Origin: Neoceratodus forsteri
Taxonomy: Eukaryota > Chordata > Ceratodontiformes > Ceratodontidae
Assembly: GCA_016271365.2 (NCBI GenBank)
Contig: CM028129.1
Location: 1,003,669,501 to 1,003,733,500 of the forward strand
Direction of reading: 5' to 3'
DNA: 64,000 bases
Position 1 is the first letter of the stretch, and the number at the start of each line of letters is the position of its first letter. The notes under the pieces are model-generated. The model saw only the letters and a program-made list of their open reading frames with translations, made no database searches and had not been told where the DNA came from. Below are positions 30,941 to 43,267 of the stretch, in pieces. Position numbers and translations under genes: made by a program.

Positions 30941-33561
30941 ATGCCTCCAAAATACAAAAGTGGTGCACAAAAGCGTAAACAGAGGAAGGAAGAATTGCTG
31001 TTGGCTGCAAAGCTTCCTAAAATCAGTGCTTTTTTTCCAAACTGCAACTGATTCTATTTCTGACACACATAATAAGACTGAAACTGAAATTTGTAAAAGT
31101 GACACAGACACAGAGAAAGACAGCAGACATAGTGCTTTGGCTGAGATGGCCTGTGCTGATCATGTTGATCCTGAAACTAACTTTGCTAAACAACCTGAAC
31201 AAGAACCGGACATTGACAGTGTATTGGAGAAAGAACTTGACAAAACAGCCAGTGCTGCTTTTAACAGTGAAGAAGAAGGAGAAGAAGAACCTGCTTTTCC
31301 AAGTTTTCCTCCTGTTGATGACAAAAACCCCACAGACAGAGGTAATTTTCCTTTAGATATAAAGGATAGCCAAATAAAAAGATACATCATATCACAAGGT
31401 TCGTGTAAACCTGATGGACCATTTCCACGAGACAAAAATCAAGATAGGTGCTGTTTCTCCAGAAGCTATTACAATATTACAATAAAGGCAGGAGTTACAG
31501 TACCACTTACTTGGCTTTGTTACTCCCCTAAATTAAACTGTGCATATTGTGAGCCATGTTGACTGTTTGCTGATCGTAGTGCACCTGCGTATAATGTTGC
31601 ATGGGTTAAAGGAGTTCGAGACTGGTGTCACCTAAGCAGCAAAATTGAATATCACGAAACATCAACAATTCATCTAGAATCTTGCTTAGTGTATGAGCAG
31701 TGGCGTTTAAATGGCACAATCGATGAAGATTTTGTAACTCAAATACAAAAGGAGAAAAACTTCTGGAGACAAGTTTTGGAGCGTCTGATCAATGTGACTC
31801 TTACATTAGCTATGTGCAATTTGCCTTTCATGGGACACAGAGAGGTTTTAGGGCAAGTAAATAGTGGGAATTTTCTTTCAGTTATGAAACTGTTGGCCAA
31901 GTATGATCCCATGTTAAAGCAACTCATTTCCATGCTCAGTGGATCAATTCACTATCTTAGTCACACTATACAGGACAAACTCATTGAAGTTTTGTCAAAG
32001 TGTAATGAGCAAGATATTATTGATGAAATAAAAGCTGCACCTTTTGTCTCTGTAATAATGGATACCACCCAAGACATTGTGAAGACTGACCAATTGAGTC
32101 AAATTTTTCGGTATGTCACAATAGAAAGGGATGAAAGGGGCATGGCAACAGAGGTGAAAATCAATGAATCTTTCCTTGGCTTTCAGGAAATTAGTGATCA
32201 GTCTGCTAGTGAGCTTGAGAAGATAATAATCGGTTGCATCGAACAGAAAGGTTTAGAGCTATCTAAATGTCGTGGTCAGGGGTATGATGGGGCCTCTAAT
32301 ATGAGTGGTGTGTACTCTGGTGTACAAGCAAGAATATCCCAGAAGGAACCGAATGCTGCATACGTTCACTGTGCCGCTCACAACTTAAATCTCACACTGA
32401 ATGATTCCGTTGGAGGAATACTGGAACTGAAACATTTTTATGATGTGATCAAAAGACTATACACTTTTTTGGCCACAGTATAAAACGCTGGGCTATGTTA
32501 TCTTCATTCGCTTCCACATCAGAGCTTTCCAACAACATTACTTTGAAAAGGCTTTTCCCTACCCGATGGTCATCCCGATATGAATCACTCCTTGCTCTGA
32601 GGTTTCGGTATTTAGATATTATGAAGGCACTCACAAAAATAGTTCTTCAGAGCAAAAATGGAGATGAGTGCAATGAGGCTTTGGCATTAAAGAAATAATT
32701 GAAAAATGTTAGTTTTGTTTTTCTTGTTGTGATCCAAACAAAGATTCTGGAAATGGTTAACGCTGTGTCAAAACTGCTACAGTCTAAAGACACAGACCTT
32801 TGCAAAGCTGCAAACTTACTTCACAAAGCCAATGAAGACCTACTCACATTTCGAAACGAGTTTGATGAAGCCAAAAATTCAGCAACTGCATTATCAGAAA
32901 AATGGGGTGTACAAGCAAAGTTGAAGAAAAGTGCTTGAGAAAGGTCAAATGCCATTTTTTTGATGAGCTATGTGAAGATGAAAGACTTGCTGACTCAGAA
33001 CAATTTTTCAAAGCAAATGTGTTTTACAGGTGCCTTGATATAATAACAGCACAGCTTTCAAATCGATTTCAAAGCTTGCAGGCAATCGCTGATAGATTCA
33101 GCATAATCCAGCCAAGCATCCTGATTTCTGCAAGTGATGATGATCTGCATAAAGGAGGTGAAAATCTGGCCCATCATTTCAACAAAGACATTTCACTTGC
33201 TTTTCCTGGACAGTTGCTTGCATTCAGACCTTGTCTGAAATCTGAAATCTCCAAACAATCATCAGTGAAAAATTTGGCAAAACTGTTCATTGTTGACAAT
33301 AGTGTATTAGCATCCAGTTTTCCAGAAGTCTGTACTGTACTTCTGCTGTTTCTCACTATCTCAGTAACAGTAGCCAGTGCTGAATGCTCATTTTCAAAAC
33401 GTAAACTTATAAAGAACTACTTAAGGAGTAATATGGGACAAGAGAGACTTTGTGGGTTGGGAATCTTATCTATTGAAAATGAACGAGCAAGAAAAATTAA
33501 CCTACAGCAGATCATTGATGAATTTGCAGAAGCGAAAAGTAAAAGCGATTCAAATAGATGA
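30941..33561 (+). pseudogene. hAT transposase pseudogene (TTF zinc finger, DUF4371-like, hAT dimerisation)
   Basis: A likely start at 30941 gives MPPKYKSGAQKRKQRKEELL, a typical lysine-rich N-terminus, with KLPKISAFF next. The frame then shifts near 31040 into an acidic segment and a TTF-type zinc finger (LNCAYCEPC). An in-frame TGA at 31560-31562 interrupts the finger. The catalytic region continues in the same frame (31563-32483) with PFVSVIMDTTQD, KCRGQGYDGASNMSG and YVHCAAHNLNLTLN. A shortened T run near 32467 shifts the frame. The next part carries LFPTRWSSRYESL, with an in-frame TAA at 32696-32698. Another shift occurs between 32902 and 32938. The C-terminus has the dimerisation block TVASAECSFSKRKLIKNYLR. 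In total there are two stops and three frameshifts. It is related to ZMYM1/6-like hAT proteins. Confidence 0.9.
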
Positions 33562-33759
33562 GTAGAACATGTTACACTATATATGTATTGCTGTATATTC
33601 CTTGATATGTACGTGAGGGAGGAAGTGGGTGAAAGGTGTGTAATAAACAGGTAAAAAAAAAAAAAACTTGGGGGTGGGCAGTTGATGTGCTGTGGTGGGG
33701 GTGGGGGGCCCAAAATTACAACCTGCACTGGGGCCCATCTTTCTCTTCTACCGCCACTG

Positions 33760-33767
33760 AACAGTAT
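33760..33767. repeat. hAT target-site duplication, right
   Basis: AACAGTAT, an exact copy of 27597-27604. Confidence 0.95.
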
Positions 33768-34504
33768 CTAGGCATCTCAGAACCCATGGAGGTTCTGGGT
33801 TCTGCTTCTTTTCCAGAAATTTTTTTCTTGACGTTGTATTGCTACCTCCTGCTAGAACCAGGCTCTACTTTCACACATTCCAGAATCCCTTCCATGCTGT
33901 GAGAGTGATCACTACTGGCCACAAGTACCCAGCTACCCCCATATGACCTGTGCTTTCCCCTCTGGGAGGGGCCAGCTGGCAAGAATAGATGTGGCTGGAG
34001 CCTTCCAAGCACAAAGGCAGAAGATCCATCAGTGTTAGTGCCAAAGATGGGTGAGGAAGCATGGTGGCATCATTTACAAGAGTACCACTGTTTTTGCCTG
34101 GTTGTTCTGATCTCCTCTCCCATTGAGGCAAGACCTGTAGCAGGGGTAGGATTTGATTTCTTTCTGGCTGGATTTGAGCTATGATCAAGCGTACCCACCT
34201 CAAACCAGTCTTCCTTTTGCTGACATGGGAATGGATGGTCTGATGCTGTGATGTCAGATATCAGAGTTCCATGTAATTCTGGAGGCAGCCTTACAGCCAG
34301 CAGTGGGCCATGTTATCCTGTCCACAGGATGTGCTTCCACTGGGCCACCAGGAAATCAATATATAGTAGCAGGATCCCCCCTCCCCCGGGAGAGTGAGCA
34401 TCTGAAACAGTTGCTCACTCTAAACTCTGCCTCCTGATGTGCAACCTCCTGTGGTTGGATCACAATCCTGGGCTGTAGGCATGGTAAGTGGATACGTTTT
34501 CCAC
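33768..34504. other. No gene recognised
   Basis: Host-like sequence between the hAT element and the CR1 3' end. A 110-residue minus-strand ORF (33871-34203) has no domain I can name. Confidence 0.45.
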
Positions 34505-37162
34505 TGAACCATCAGCAGGGAACATAGAAACATTGAACAATATGGACACATAAGACCACTGGTCCATGCAGTATGTCCAGTCCATACCATGGTCAAGGAG
34601 CCAGTCTACTACTGGCCGGATCATATCCGATTTCCTAGTCCCATTTTTTGAATTGTCTCCAGGTGGTCCCTGTCCTTCTTCAGATGTGGACTCCAGAATT
34701 GGGCACAGTACTCCAAATGAGGTCTGACCAGTGAGCGATAAAGTGGTAGGATTGCCTCCTGTCTTCTGTTCAAGAGGGCCATTCCTATGCATCTGAGCTT
34801 CCTGTTTGTCTTGCTGTATGCTTTCTTACATTGTGCTGAGTTCTTCATGATGCTGCTGATTATGATTTCCAGGTCTTTTTCCTCTGCTGTCAGTTCCAAG
34901 TGCACTCTAACCATCTTGTATTTGGTCTTAGGGTTTTTGGTTTTCCCAAGTGCATGACCTTACACTTCTTAGCACTGAATCTCAGTTACTAGACCCCAGA
35001 TAAACTCACCAGCTCATCAAGATCCTCCTTTAGCACCTGGATGCCTTCCTCATTGTCCACCCTGCTGCATATTTTGGGGTCATCTGCAGTGCAAACAGTG
35101 ACATTCTGCCCAGTGTGTATTCCCCGATATCAAATATTAGCATGTTAAAGAGTACCAGGCTGAGGACCGACCCCTGCAGCCCCCCTGCTTATCATCTTTC
35201 TCACCCCTGACCTAATTCCATTGATGACCACCCTCTGAGTCCTGCCTCTGAACCGGTTACCCACCCACCTAGTGACTGTGTAACCCACCACTATGTCCCT
35301 AACTTTCTCAACAAACCAATTGTGAGGCACCAAGATGAAAGCCTTACTGAAGTCCAAGTACAAAACGTAAGGGCTCCTCCATTGTCCAGTTCCTGGGAAC
35401 CCTCCTTGAGGAATTCATTGAAGTTTGTCTGAAAATATCTACCTCTCACAAACCCGTGATGCTTTGGGTCTTGGAGCCCTAGTGCCTTTAGGAATTCCAG
35501 AAGCTGCAGTGTGACTATTGACTCCAATAGTTTACCGTGGATGAATGTCAGGCTTATAGTTCTGTAATATCCCCACCCCCAATTTCTGCTCTTGTGGAGG
35601 GGGGTAACATCTTCCACTCTCATCATTTGGGACATAGCCCTTATCCATGGAGTAGTTAAACAGGTCTGCTACTGTTTCTGGCGGTGCTCAAGTCAGTTCC
35701 TTTAGCATCCGGGGTGCAGTCCATCTGGTCTGGGTGACTTGTCCACTTTCAGCCCCAATAGCCCTTCAGTACTCTTTCCTTCATTATGCTTCCCTTTGTC
35801 ATTTTCATTTTTTTTTTTTACCTGGGAAAGGCCCTGTTTTTTCCACCATAACGACAGAGCAGAAGTGTTCATTTAGGATTTCAACTTTCTGGTCATCCAC
35901 TCTGACCTAGGATTCTCTCATTTCTAGTCTTTTAGTACCATTATTTATTTTCCTTCTTTCCCTTATATAGCTGAAAAACTCCTTTTCATCATTCCTCATC
36001 CATTCTGCTACTATGAGTTCCCCAGATTCCTTTGCCATTCTCATTACCTTGCTTGGCTCCCTGGCAGACTTCAGATAACTCTCTCTTTTGTCCTCTGATG
36101 GAGTTTGCATATATTAACAGAACAATCTCCCTGTTGTCCTCTGATGGAGTTTGCTTATACTCTCGGAACACCATGCTCTTCACCATCACCAAATGCTTCA
36201 CCTCTCTCATGAACCAAGCTTTTTTTTTTTTGTCCTTTTCTGTCTGTTTAAGGCATACCTTTGACACTTCTGTTACCATGCCCTTTAAAACTCCCAGTTG
36301 TTTTCTACCTGTCATGTCTGTCAGTACCCAATCATGCTTGTCATAAGATTTTCATCCATCTTCCATCTTCCCAATATCAGCCATCTGGAAGTCTAGCACA
36401 GTCATCCTAGTGTTCTGTGCTCTTAGTCTGAGGTCAAACCACACCAGTATGCTGCCTCTACCATGTCACCTGGACAGCGAACCCCCAACAGTGAAACCCC
36501 CACTGCACCTAAATTGGCAGCAACAGGGGGCTTGCATTGAGATGCTTTAGGGTGATGGGGGTTAAATATCTGTCTCTACTGTCTGTGTGACGTGGAGTTA
36601 GACATATAAATAGTAGGAGGCAGGGGGGCGCAGCCCCCCCACATTGTCTATTGGGATGTTGCCGGTCGGTTCGGGGTCACAGTCGTGGAAGTCACGGTCA
36701 GAGTTGTTGTACCAGCGTCATGGATCTAACCACACCTTGGAGTGGTTACTCATTCCAAGTGGCTCCTCCACCAAGAGTGCTCCCCCCCACACAACCACTA
36801 TTGTTCAGGAGGACGGGCAATAGTCTGTCTTCACTAATGTGTTCCACTACATGCTGGGTCAGGAAACAGTCCAGCAAGAGGCCCAACAACACCTGGACCT
36901 GACATGCCATGTTACTGTGATGCTTCAGTTAAAATTAAGTAAGGTGAAGTCCCCTACCAGGATTAGTTTTCACCCCATTTGCCCCCCTTATTTCTGTGAC
37001 TAATTTCTGTTTTATCTGCCTGAGTTGGAGGGTGGTCCATAGACCACTCCCATCCAGTTGCTTTCTTTTCTCTAGGGCAAGTTGGACCCACAGCATTTCA
37101 GCTTCCCCACTCCCACCACTACTTTCCCTGCCTTCAGTAACCCTGATGTTGACCCATGACAT
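34505..37162 (-). pseudogene. CR1 LINE, ORF2 part: endonuclease C-terminal half, RT and 3' end
   Basis: The minus-strand 3' end near 34505-34590 reads GGTATGGACTGGACATAC, then TGGACCAGTGGTCTTATG and TTTCTATGTTCC. This is the usual style of CR1/L3 3' ends. Upstream come RT thumb VRPHLEYCAQFWSPHLKKD (34621-34914), motif A YLDFSKAFILVPH (about 35330), fingers DVTPLHKSRN with RTISL (35540-35600), an EN-RT linker (36000-36315), and part of the endonuclease (36720-37162, with LDCFLTQHVVE and EMLWVQLA). Motif C is not clear. The element continues beyond the LINE inserted at 37163-43267. Many stops and frameshifts. Confidence 0.8.
36460..36715. other. Promoter-like segment interrupting CR1
   Basis: About 250 bp here do not fit the CR1 reading frames on either side. 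The segment contains GTGTGACGTGGAG, TATAAATAG (about 36606-36614) and a palindrome GGGGGGCGCAGCCCCCCC (about 36625-36642). It may be a small LTR or MITE insertion. No boundaries or duplications were established. Confidence 0.3.
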
Positions 37163-37505
37163 TTTTATTATATATTTTTGACCAGCTGAATTGCTGAATT
37201 GAACTGAACCGATCTAATTGAACAAACTGAAATAATTGGATTGTTTGAACTGCTGTTTGACCTGTTGATTGCTGGTTGTTGATTGTTGATCCGATTTCTG
37301 TTTAAGCGACTGGAGAAATCTTGGAAAATTAGAAAAATGAAAGAGGACTGTTAAAGGAAAAAGCAACTTTTTTTTGTGTCTAACTGCTGTTTTAAGTCAT
37401 GTATATAATAGTGTTATTTAGTGTCAACGTTGATACTATGATATTTAGTGTTATTGTTGTATCATCTTTGTGCATTATTGGGTAATATAAACGTTACCAT
37501 TGGAA

Positions 37506-39494
37506 ATGGTTATTACTAGAAATCAAAGAATACAGAAAATGTATGCTGCTCAACTTTCTCCATTATAGGAGCTTTCTATAAAGAAAGTTAATATTAAACA
37601 TGGTGGAAGGCAGACTAAGATTACTGAGCATCTTATAAAAAAGAATTGGAAAATTAATACCTCTACCCCTAATGGTGATATAACCCAAGCAGAGACCCCA
37701 GGTAAATCAGGTAAACTAAAGGGTATGCATCAATATGTAGATGCTTCTATTGCGCCATCTGTTTTGGGTTATGTAGAAGATATAGGGGCAGATAAAGGAT
37801 CGGAGTTATGGGGGTAAAACGATTGTAGTCTTATGGCTGGTTCATTTGAAAGATTATCTCATTTAGTCAGAAAATCCTCGGAGGGTTCTTCTGCTCCTGA
37901 TGGTCTAGAAAGTTCTCCTATTTCATGGTGGAGACCTGAGGTGTCATTGGTGGCAGATATATCATTGGAGGTTTCTGATGATATGGTGGATTTGGCAAAG
38001 GAAAAAGAGTTGTCTACAATATATAAGACCCACGAATTAAAGGAGGTAATGGAAGTGTTACAACAAACAATAGATGTACTTGAAGTAGAAAAAGATCTGT
38101 TTAGCTGTAGATGTCAATATAACAGTGTAAATCAGTCTCAAAAAGGTAATAATTGTTCGTTAGAAAATGAGGTCTTCATTCCTGCTAGGCTGAGTGACAA
38201 ATTAATTGCCTTTTTAAGGAATCCAATGAATTCCTTTGTGATCCTGATGGAGCAACTAGTTCTTAATAAGGATTTATTGGAAGAACTAAAAGTGCAGTTA
38301 GTTGATAGTGATGGGAAATTAAGACAGATTATGGATAAAGTTGATGATTTGTCCGGAAAAGTTAAGAAGATAATATTAAACCCAGAAAAGCTGGAAACAG
38401 CATCTGATCTGGAATTGTGCTTTGATGATATTGAAGCTCTAGGACCATTAGGCTTGAAACCTGATTTTAGCATAATTGATTTTCCTGAACTACCAGCTAA
38501 GGAAACCTCTAGAAATAAATCTCGAAGGAGAAGGAGAAAAAATAGGGGAAAAAATAAAGGAAGTATAGTAACACAAGGAGAGGATATAATTGTGGGAAAC
38601 TGTACTCCCCAGTTTCAACAGGTGTCATCTAAACTGGAATCGGAATTAGCAAAATTAGAACAAGAAGTGGAAGGGTTAAGGTGTGATATAAAATCTAATG
38701 GTCATCTGGGTAAGGATAATGGCAAGAAAAATACTGAAGATGTAGGGAAAATACACACTACTAAGGGCAGAAATGAAATACATTCTCAAGATTTAAAGGG
38801 GAACTTAGTTACATATTGTTTAGTGGAGAAGAAGCCCCTAATTAGATTATATGGACCATATAATTGGGGTACCCTTGAGGATGCTATGTAAGACCTACAT
38901 ATTCTTACATTTTTGAATAAAGAATTGGATATCGAACTTACAGAAGTTGATATAGTTGAGATCAAGAGGTTAACATTAGAGGAGGCTACCATTATTTATA
39001 TTTATTTTGATGTACCAAGAACAGCGAATTTCATCTGGATAAACAGAGGTTTGTTAAGTAATAAGGAAATATCTATGTTTTTCCCTAATAGAGAAAAATT
39101 TAATATAGGTAAATGTAACAAACCAAGTGCAAAGGATATAAGTGGAAGAATTTTAACTCTTTTTGGGATGAATCATATGTCTCAAGAAACAGATATAGGG
39201 TTGTCTGCAGCAATTGAGAACTTGTTGGAAAATTTTATGATGGTCCCAATGGAATATCCTGGTAGTATCCAAGCTGAACGTAGACATGTAGGAAGCCAGA
39301 TTGACATTTATGTTCCAAATGAAAGGTTAGCAGATTTAATCTTGTGTCAAGCTAGGAAGTTGGATTATTTAGGCCTACATTTGGTAGACTTCACAGTGCT
39401 TGGTGCAGGACCCAATGGAGTGAGGGCATATGAGGAAGGTTCTGTCCTCCCATTGGAAAATAGATTCAAAATGCTGGCAGGATATGATGAGTGA
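37506..39494 (+). pseudogene. LINE ORF1 pseudogene, 663 codons in one frame with three stops
   Basis: One uninterrupted frame runs from ATG 37506 (MVITRNQRIQKMYAAQLSP) to TGA 39492-39494. It is broken only by TAG at 37566-37568, TAA at 37815-37817 and TAA at 38889-38891, with no frameshift. The middle is rich in heptad-like Leu/Ile/Glu/Lys (KELSTIYKTHELKEVMEVLQ, about residues 165-200). A basic cluster SRRRRRKNRGKNKG (about residue 340) suggests nucleic-acid binding. The C-terminal third is a compact domain I do not recognise. ORF1 proteins of LINEs coat the element RNA. That role is inferred from position. Confidence 0.7.
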
Positions 39495-42400
39495 CTATCT
39501 CCTAAGGTAAATAAGAACATTCCTGGGTCATATGAGCTACATTATAAAATCAGTCTTATCACCTGGAATATAGCCAGCTGGAAATCTCCATGGGTGGATG
39601 CTGAATGTATTAAATTTCTAATGGACTATGAGCTAATTTGCTTATAGGAGACATGGCACTCTAAAGATGTAGTAATTGCTATTAATGGATATGAGGCCTT
39701 GCATGCTTCTGGTAGGAAATGTAAAAAAGCATGGAGATTTTCAGGTGGAATTATCACTTTAGTTAAAATAGGTGTATTTGATAAGGTTGTATGTTGGAAA
39801 CTTACAGAAAATTATGTGATAGTTTTAGTTAAATGTAGAGCAAGGGAATTGATTGTGTTGAACTGCTATGTACCACCAGAGAATTCTGATTACTTTCCAG
39901 TGGGCATCTGGCAAGAAATATCCACTCTGTTAAAGGAAGTTCAGCAAATATTTCCACAGGCAGAAGTACTTTTATTAGGTGATTTAAGTGCACGAATTGG
40001 CCTGTTTGATGGCCTTGTAGATCACACATTTTTTGTATGTAATCATTTAGATAAATTACCCCATAGACAATCTAAAGATAAAGTTGTAAACCATGATGGG
40101 AAAGCTGTTATAGAGCTAGCTAAAGAAAACAATATGTACCCTCTAAATGGGAGGATAGAAGGAGATAAAGAGGGGAACTTTACATATGTCTCCCAGAGGG
40201 GAGCTTCAGTAATTGATCTTGCTCTCTGGTCTGGAAATATGCATTATTGGATTAAATGTGAGATACTAATTAGAGTGGAAAGTGATCATTCTCCATTGGT
40301 TATGGAATTTCAGTTAGATCAAATGAATAGATTGGTTCATCAGTCATTTCAATTTATGGAAATTAGAGCTTCAAGTAAGGTTATATGGAAACAAAATTCA
40401 TATAATGACCTATTACCAATCATTCAAGGTTCAATATTAAGTCACCCTTATGAAGATATTAGCAAATATGATCTTATCTACCTTGCGGAGAAGCTAAATG
40501 TTCTTTTAAAAAAAATCAAATCAGTACTAGAAGTACCAAGTAAAATAGGAAGAATTGCAGTTATGGATACCTGGTTTGATAGGGATTGTAAAAAAGCTAA
40601 GGCTGACATTAGGAAATTATGTAGGCTATATAATAAAAAAAGACTCAGGCGAATCTTAAATTATCGAACCATAAAAAGAGAGCATATAAGGAACTTATTG
40701 TTAAGAAAAAAAGAGGTTTTTTTTTGCATCTAAGTGGGAGAAAATGCTTGTGGCCATTCAATGCTGAGAAAACAGAGCATTTTGGTCATTAGTGGCTAGG
40801 GGCTTTGATCAGCAGAAAGTCAATATTGATACTTTTATCACTGAGGAAAGATGGGTAACTTATTTTAAAGGGATTTACTTTGATATTGAAGCTGATAACT
40901 TTCCAATAAATGGTCCTGGATGTTTCTTAATAAGTCCAATTACATTGGATGAAACTTATCTGGCATTGTATACTCTAAAAGCAAAAAGCAGCTGGGCCAG
41001 ATGGAATCCCAGCTGAAGTTTTTAACAGAGTCCCATTTATGGTGCAAATATTTAACAGTATTCTATAATAAATGTATTTCTTTTAAAGATTCCTGATTCT
41101 TGGCAAGGGGCTAATATTATTCCACACACAAAAAGGTCCATTAGATGATCCAAAATGTATAGACCTGTAAGTCTTTTGGATGTGAATCTTAACATTTTTC
41201 TAAGATAATATTGTTGGTTACAACAGGAGGTTGAAAAATAGGGGCTATTTCCTCCTACCAAACTGGATTTAGGCATGGAATGTCCACATTGGATAATATT
41301 TTTGTTTTGAATCAACTAATGGAAAAATATGTGAAAATTAGGGGTCAAAGAATATATTTATGTTTTATTGATTATAGCAATGCTTTTGATAGTGTCTCTA
41401 GAAGCTTATTATGGCAGATCTTATTAGATAGAGGTATTGACCCTAATCTAGTAAGTATAATAGCACATCTATGAACTAAAACCTGGGCCAAAATTCGATT
41501 GGGTCTTAGGGGCCAATTATCAAATATTTTTGAATGCAACCGTGGGCAGTACGGCTGCATTCTTCTTGCTATTATTTACATTATATTTAGATAATATGTT
41601 AAAACGGAGTGTGGATATAGATATGGATTCCCCCCAAATTAGAAACTTTCCTGTTCCTTTACTAGCACATGCTGATGATATTTTGGTCTTGTCTTTAACA
41701 AAATTTGGTTTACAAAATAAACTAAACTTTTTTTTTAAAGGAATATGAGAAATTAAAATTAAACATTAATATGGGTAAAACAAAGATTATGATATTGGGT
41801 GAAAAGAAGAAAAAAAAATATTAATGGCATTTGGTATATTGGCCAAGACAAAGTGGAAATAGTCCCCAGTTATGTATATCTTGGAATAGTAATTCACCAA
41901 AACTGTAAGTGGACTTCCCATTTGGAATGGGCTAAAGAAAAACAAAAAAAAAATTGTGGGAGGATTATATAAGTTTAACTGTAAATTTGGGGGACTAACG
42001 ATAAGGCCATTGTTAAGAGTGTTAAAATCTAAGGTAGAATCCCAGCTGTTATATGGATGTGAAATTTGGAAAGTAAATACAGTTAATAAATGTATGAGTC
42101 CTGTTTATAAATCCTTAAGATCTATACTAAGATTAGGTTATTCCTGCCCATCTTCTTACATTCGTGCAGAACTGGGTATTATAGATATTAATGCAGCAAT
42201 TGAATCCAAAAAGGTAAACTATTGGATTAGATTAACTGGATTCAATGAAAATATAATTGCAAAGAAATGTCTGCACAAAAAAAATGATTGGCACGAATGG
42301 GGATTCCATTCTGATTTTTGGTTGAATACTGTTTTTTCCATTCTAGGAAAATATAATCTAGTACATTTAAAAAATGCTGTGGCAAAATGTATTTACATTA

Positions 42401-42815
42401 GTGCTAAATACAAAAAAATATATTACAAAGAAAATTAGTAACCAATGGAAATTGAAAGACTTAGAGGAAATAAAACAATCCCATTATTCAAAATGGTTTG
42501 TGGCAAATAATTATACACATGGTTATAAAAAAATACCTGGCTATACTGACTATTCCCCTAGTACGCTCCAACTTTATGATCTATAAGTTTGAACAGTTCC
42601 CTAGCAAAGTGCTGGACTAGAGATATAAAAAAATGGGAATTTACTCTGAGGAATGTGATTGTGGTAGCAGGGATAAGGAGGATTTATACCATGTTTTATG
42701 GGTCTGTAGATGGTATGATAGCCAATGTATGTTTTGGTTAGGCCCATATCTAAATAACAGAAATAATGTTGATAAAAAAAGATCTTACTTATATACTGTT
42801 TCATACAGAGGATAG
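39495..42815 (+). pseudogene. LINE ORF2 pseudogene: endonuclease, RT, zinc-binding C-terminus
   Basis: It is in the same frame as ORF1, after a single TGA. The endonuclease begins ITWNIASWKSPW, then LICL, a TAG stop and ETWHSK (the stop takes the Gln position just before the catalytic Glu). It continues with VLLLGDLSARIG, VIDLALW and ESDHSPLVMEF (39550-40330). A frameshift lies at the nine-T run 40717-40725. RT fragments follow: IPDSWQGANIIP, YRPVSLLDVN, GMSTLDNIFVLNQL, motif A CFIDYSNAFDSVSR (41340-41400), and motif C LLAHADDILVLS (about 41663-41698, His for Tyr). The thumb is at 41956-42438 (VESQLLYGCEIW), and a C-terminal CDCG...H...C motif is near 42655-42711. Inactive. Confidence 0.8.
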
Positions 42816-43267
42816 CTGGACAGTGGAAAGGGTAGCTAATTATCTATTGAGTATCAAGAAAATTAGAAGCAGAATTAGAATCACTTAGAAGCATAGATGT
42901 GTTATGTATACTTGAAATATTACTGGAGATATTAATGATTGTTATATGGGTGAATTTATATATGGAACAAAGTACTTAAGTTGTGCAATAGATTATTTGG
43001 ATCACATGCCTCTAATCTCCTACCTTTCTGTTTGACACTATGCACTTTATAAGATTGTTAAAATCGCTGCTATTAGGTGCACACTGTATAAATTGATTTT
43101 TCTGATATGAACATATTGTATAAAGGAATTATTGTTAATGGGGATATTTTACCCCTTTTTATAATTATATAATTAGATATATGTGTAAATGACATTTTAA
43201 ATTGTGGATGTGATATACTAAATTGTGAAGGTTTATAACCATACAATAAAATTCTTTGATTGATTGT

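Larger units (their letters stand above)
27605..33759 (+). mobile_element. Complete hAT DNA transposon (ZMYM-like), inactive
   Basis: A 6155-bp element bounded by terminal inverted repeats CAGTAGCGG (left) and CCGCCACTG (right, inverse CAGTGGCGG), with further subterminal similarity around GGGGCCC on both sides. Perfect 8-bp duplications flank it. It has an unusually long 3.3-kb non-coding 5' part with a GT microsatellite and four internal repeat units, then a broken transposase, then a short 3' region. It lies in the same intron as the copine exon, 393 bp downstream of it. Confidence 0.92.
37161..43267 (+). mobile_element. Full-length plus-strand LINE nested in CR1
   Basis: About 6.1 kb. 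It has a 5' UTR (37163-37505), ORF1, ORF2, and an AATAAAATTC...GATTGATTG tail. It is flanked by TTGACCCATGACAT (about 37149-37162) and TTGACTCTGACAT (about 43267-43280), an aged target duplication with one mismatch and one gap. CR1 endonuclease sequence resumes on each side in minus orientation. Composition is much more AT-rich than the L2-like copies. The clade is uncertain: APE endonuclease, HADD motif C and a C-terminal zinc-binding motif. Confidence 0.85.

Noticed and set aside
31099..31356. Alternative plus-strand ORF of 85 residues
   Set aside because: Out-of-frame shadow of the hAT transposase acidic segment.
32449..32634. Minus-strand ORF over hAT
   Set aside because: Antisense shadow of the transposase catalytic region.
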